Below, in pieces: positions 62,505 through 64,000 of a stretch of DNA of 64,000 bases (positions within the stretch are counted from its first letter, which is position 1; each line of letters starts with the position of its first letter). The notes beneath the pieces were generated by a model. That model was not told the DNA's origin, searched no databases, and saw only the letters and a program-made list of their open reading frames with translations. The stretch is taken from the NCBI GenBank assembly GCA_020427005.1, contig JAGQOY010000005.1, positions 1 through 64,000 of the forward strand. Direction: 5' to 3'. The translations under genes were made by a program, and so were the position numbers. This DNA is from Planctomycetales bacterium. Its GTDB lineage: Bacteria; Planctomycetota; Planctomycetia; Pirellulales; Pirellulaceae.

Positions 62505-62906
62505 CGACGCGTCCTGACGTGCCGCCTACGTACCCTACAGAATAAGCAGCATTTTAGGACGTTCGGCTACCTATCTTTCAGCAGAGACAGGATACCACAT
62601 GTTGGCTGTTGCGTCAGGTTCGTGCCCGACGATTTGCTGGCAAGTCGTCCTTTCAACTTGGAGCGGCCAGACCATGCATGGATGAGCTTGAATCAAGGGT
62701 TCAAGAGACCATTCGCTCCACGGCGAACAGGCCGGACACGAAGTCCCAATTCGTTCAGACATGGATATAGGGTAAAGGACCCATATTGTTGAACTGTAGA
62801 CTACAATAATAGACTGATGTATTTGAGAGTATTTGTTACTTTCGCGGTTTGAAATACAGACCGCCAGCCTTAGAAGAATTCATTTTGTTGTCGCGCAGGT
62901 GTACGA
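62505..62906. other. Intergenic region upstream of the SRAP gene
   Basis: About 400 bases without a convincing gene; the short open frames have no domain or coding-like pattern. The last bases (AGGTGTACGA) supply a ribosome-binding sequence for the ATG at 62907. Confidence 0.4.
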
Positions 62907-63605
62907 ATGTGTGGTCGATTCACACTTAAAACTCCACCCGAACTATGGGGGCAACTATTGTTGCCTTGGATAGACTTTGCGCCTGTTGTGGAATCGTGGC
63001 AACCTCGATTCAATATCGCACCAACGCAACGCATTATCGCCGTAGTGCGCGAAGTAGGGGTTTCTAAGGGGAAGGCAGATATGTTTCGCTGGGGATTAGT
63101 ACCTAGTTGGGCCGAAGACCTTTCCGTGGGAAATCGGATGGTTAACGCTAGGGCGGAGACGGTTGCGGAAAAGAGATCTTTCAAGGGTCCACTTTGCAGG
63201 CGAAGGTGCATTGTTCTGGCGGATGGTTACTATGAATGGCAGACTGTCGGACGCTCGAAACAGCCCTGGTGGATTCATCCGACTTCGGGTGGCGTTTTTG
63301 GTATGGCTGGCCTTTGGGAGGTCAACTCGCGAGCAACTGGTAAGGCAGTACCGACATGCACGATTATTACCACATCGGCTAACGAAAAACTAAGTGAAAT
63401 TCATGACCGCATGCCAGTAGCTCTCAACATGATGGCAATCGAGCGTTGGCTTGATCCAGAGGCCAAGGTTGAAGAAGTTGTGCAATTTCTTGCTCCGGCT
63501 GCCAGTGATTCGTTTGATTTTCAGCAGGTGTCGACTTATGTAAATAATCCTCGACATGAATCTAGCGAGTGCCTGAACCCTCCGGATCAACATTGCGATC
63601 AATGA
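62907..63605 (+). CDS. SOS response-associated peptidase (SRAP, YedK/HMCES-like)
   Basis: 232 residues. Starts MCGRFTL with catalytic Cys 2 exposed after Met removal. FNIAPTQRIIAVVR, GLVPSWAEDL, NARAETVAEKRSF, CIVLADGYYEWQ, FGMAGLWEV, CTIITTSANEKLSEIHDRMPV are the family's conserved segments (Asn, Glu and His needed for DNA-protein crosslink formation). It traps abasic sites in single-stranded DNA. It overlaps the next gene by 4 bases (ATGA). No SOS box was identified by eye. Confidence 0.95.
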   Translation: MCGRFTLKTPPELWGQLLLPWIDFAPVVESWQPRFNIAPTQRIIAVVREVGVSKGKADMFRWGLVPSWAEDLSVGNRMVNARAETVAEKRSFKGPLCRRRCIVLADGYYEWQTVGRSKQPWWIHPTSGGVFGMAGLWEVNSRATGKAVPTCTIITTSANEKLSEIHDRMPVALNMMAIERWLDPEAKVEEVVQFLAPAASDSFDFQQVSTYVNNPRHESSECLNPPDQHCDQ

Positions 63606-64000
63606 TGATAAAACGTTTCCTACCCACCTCGAGCACTTGTCGTTTTCTGTTTTTAGCGACTTTATTTGTGTACAACAATAATTCTAGTTATTCCCAAGGG
63701 GGAAGTGGCAAGATAACGGTTGAGGTGGTTGAGGAGCAGACCGGGCAAGTGATCTCCAGCCGCATGCGATTGACAAACGCTGATGGCAAGGCAGTGCGCA
63801 TTCGCGGCACACTGTTTGAAAACGGCTGGACATTGCTTGATGGGTCGCTTGAGTACAGGGGGAGGGTAGGGGACTACAGTTATCGAGTCAGCCATGGACC
63901 ACAGTTCGCTACCGGTGCTGGAGGATTCACGCTGGATACCAATTCAGAGGCTATCGATACATTGCGTCTGCCCAGGCATGCCGATCTCGCTTCGGAGAAT
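63602..64000 (+). CDS. Partial secreted protein, N-terminus similar to CehA/McbA-type metallohydrolases
   Basis: Open from ATG 63602 to the window end, 133 codons seen, no stop. The start overlaps the SRAP stop by 4 bases. An N-terminal hydrophobic signal (CRFLFLATLFVYNNN) precedes an Ig-like domain (KITVEVVEEQTGQVISSRMR, GKAVRIRGTLFENGW, YRGRVGDYSYRVSHG, ATGAGGFTLD). In planctomycetes this opening, ending in RLPRHADLASEN, resembles the domain before the PHP-type metallohydrolase domain of secreted CehA/McbA-like proteins. The catalytic part lies beyond the window, so this is a suggestion. Confidence 0.6.
   Translation, partial: MMIKRFLPTSSTCRFLFLATLFVYNNNSSYSQGGSGKITVEVVEEQTGQVISSRMRLTNADGKAVRIRGTLFENGWTLLDGSLEYRGRVGDYSYRVSHGPQFATGAGGFTLDTNSEAIDTLRLPRHADLASEN

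Noticed and set aside
62481..62792. Plus-strand open frame of 103 residues upstream of the SRAP gene
   Set aside because: Overlaps the start of the secreted TPR gene on the opposite strand and has no recognisable sequence.
1..64000. CRISPR arrays, prophage, integron, rRNA operon
   Set aside because: No regularly spaced repeats, phage structural genes, integrase or rRNA sequence were seen.

Overview
The window looks like a chromosomal stretch of a planctomycete, most likely of the Pirellulaceae (Rhodopirellula/Blastopirellula type). The evidence is lineage-typical families: a BBP7-type outer membrane beta-barrel protein, a PSCyt1/DUF1549/DUF1553 cytochrome protein, a DUF1559 pseudopilin-like protein, two secreted formylglycine sulfatases, ECF sigma factors paired with anti-sigma-like proteins, a membrane Ser/Thr kinase fused to a beta-helix, and many secreted proteins of unknown function. 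Base composition is near 50% GC. Genes are loosely packed on both strands. I see no rRNA, tRNA, CRISPR array, prophage or integron.

Layout. 1-5.8 kb: BBP7 protein, hotdog thioesterase, then an ECF sigma factor overlapping a large anti-sigma-like/glycine-rich/VWA (YfbK) protein, closed by a strong bidirectional hairpin. 5.8-13.3 kb: small c-type cytochrome and a secreted catabolic or sensing set (DUF4185-like propeller, BNR-4 protein, FG-GAP/VCBS protein, sulfatase). 13.8-16.1 kb: secreted protein, second ECF sigma/anti-sigma pair. 16.1-25.1 kb: Gfo/Idh/MocA oxidoreductase, SHD1/WD-like protein, PSCyt1 protein, CocE/NonD hydrolase. 25.1-30.2 kb: DevBCA-like exporter with two permeases (one frameshifted), a lipoprotein HlyD adaptor and a divergent ATPase fused to a cyclic-nucleotide-binding domain. 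30.5-32 kb: DUF1559 protein and a small lipoprotein. 32.2-40.6 kb: co-directional run with ABC ATPase, ABC permease carrying a large propeller-like insert, CutA, a small unknown protein, a methyltransferase and a kinase-beta-helix fusion.

42.8-47.6 kb holds what I consider the most interesting locus: a compact minus-strand operon of a polytopic membrane protein, a zinc-ribbon membrane protein, a radical SAM enzyme of the MJ0619/Tes (tetraether lipid synthase) type, a cysteine-rich divergent Lgt-like transferase and a PlsC-type acyltransferase. A paralogue of the zinc-ribbon protein is transcribed divergently next to it. I infer a membrane-lipid modification system.

48.5-57 kb: second sulfatase, ammonium transporter, PolB-like 3'-5' exonuclease, peptidase T, PIG-L deacetylase with an overlapping 70-residue protein, and a Y1 (REP-associated-type) transposase with a perfect 39-nt palindrome just upstream. 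57-64 kb: Ski2-like helicase, a 950-residue TPR-like secreted protein, an SRAP (YedK/HMCES) protein, and the 5' end of a secreted protein resembling the N-terminus of planctomycete CehA/McbA metallohydrolases, cut by the window edge.

All family calls come from reading motifs and from memory of families; no database search was run. Start codons were chosen from Shine-Dalgarno-like sequences, signal peptides and neighbour overlaps, and several differ from the longest possible ORF.
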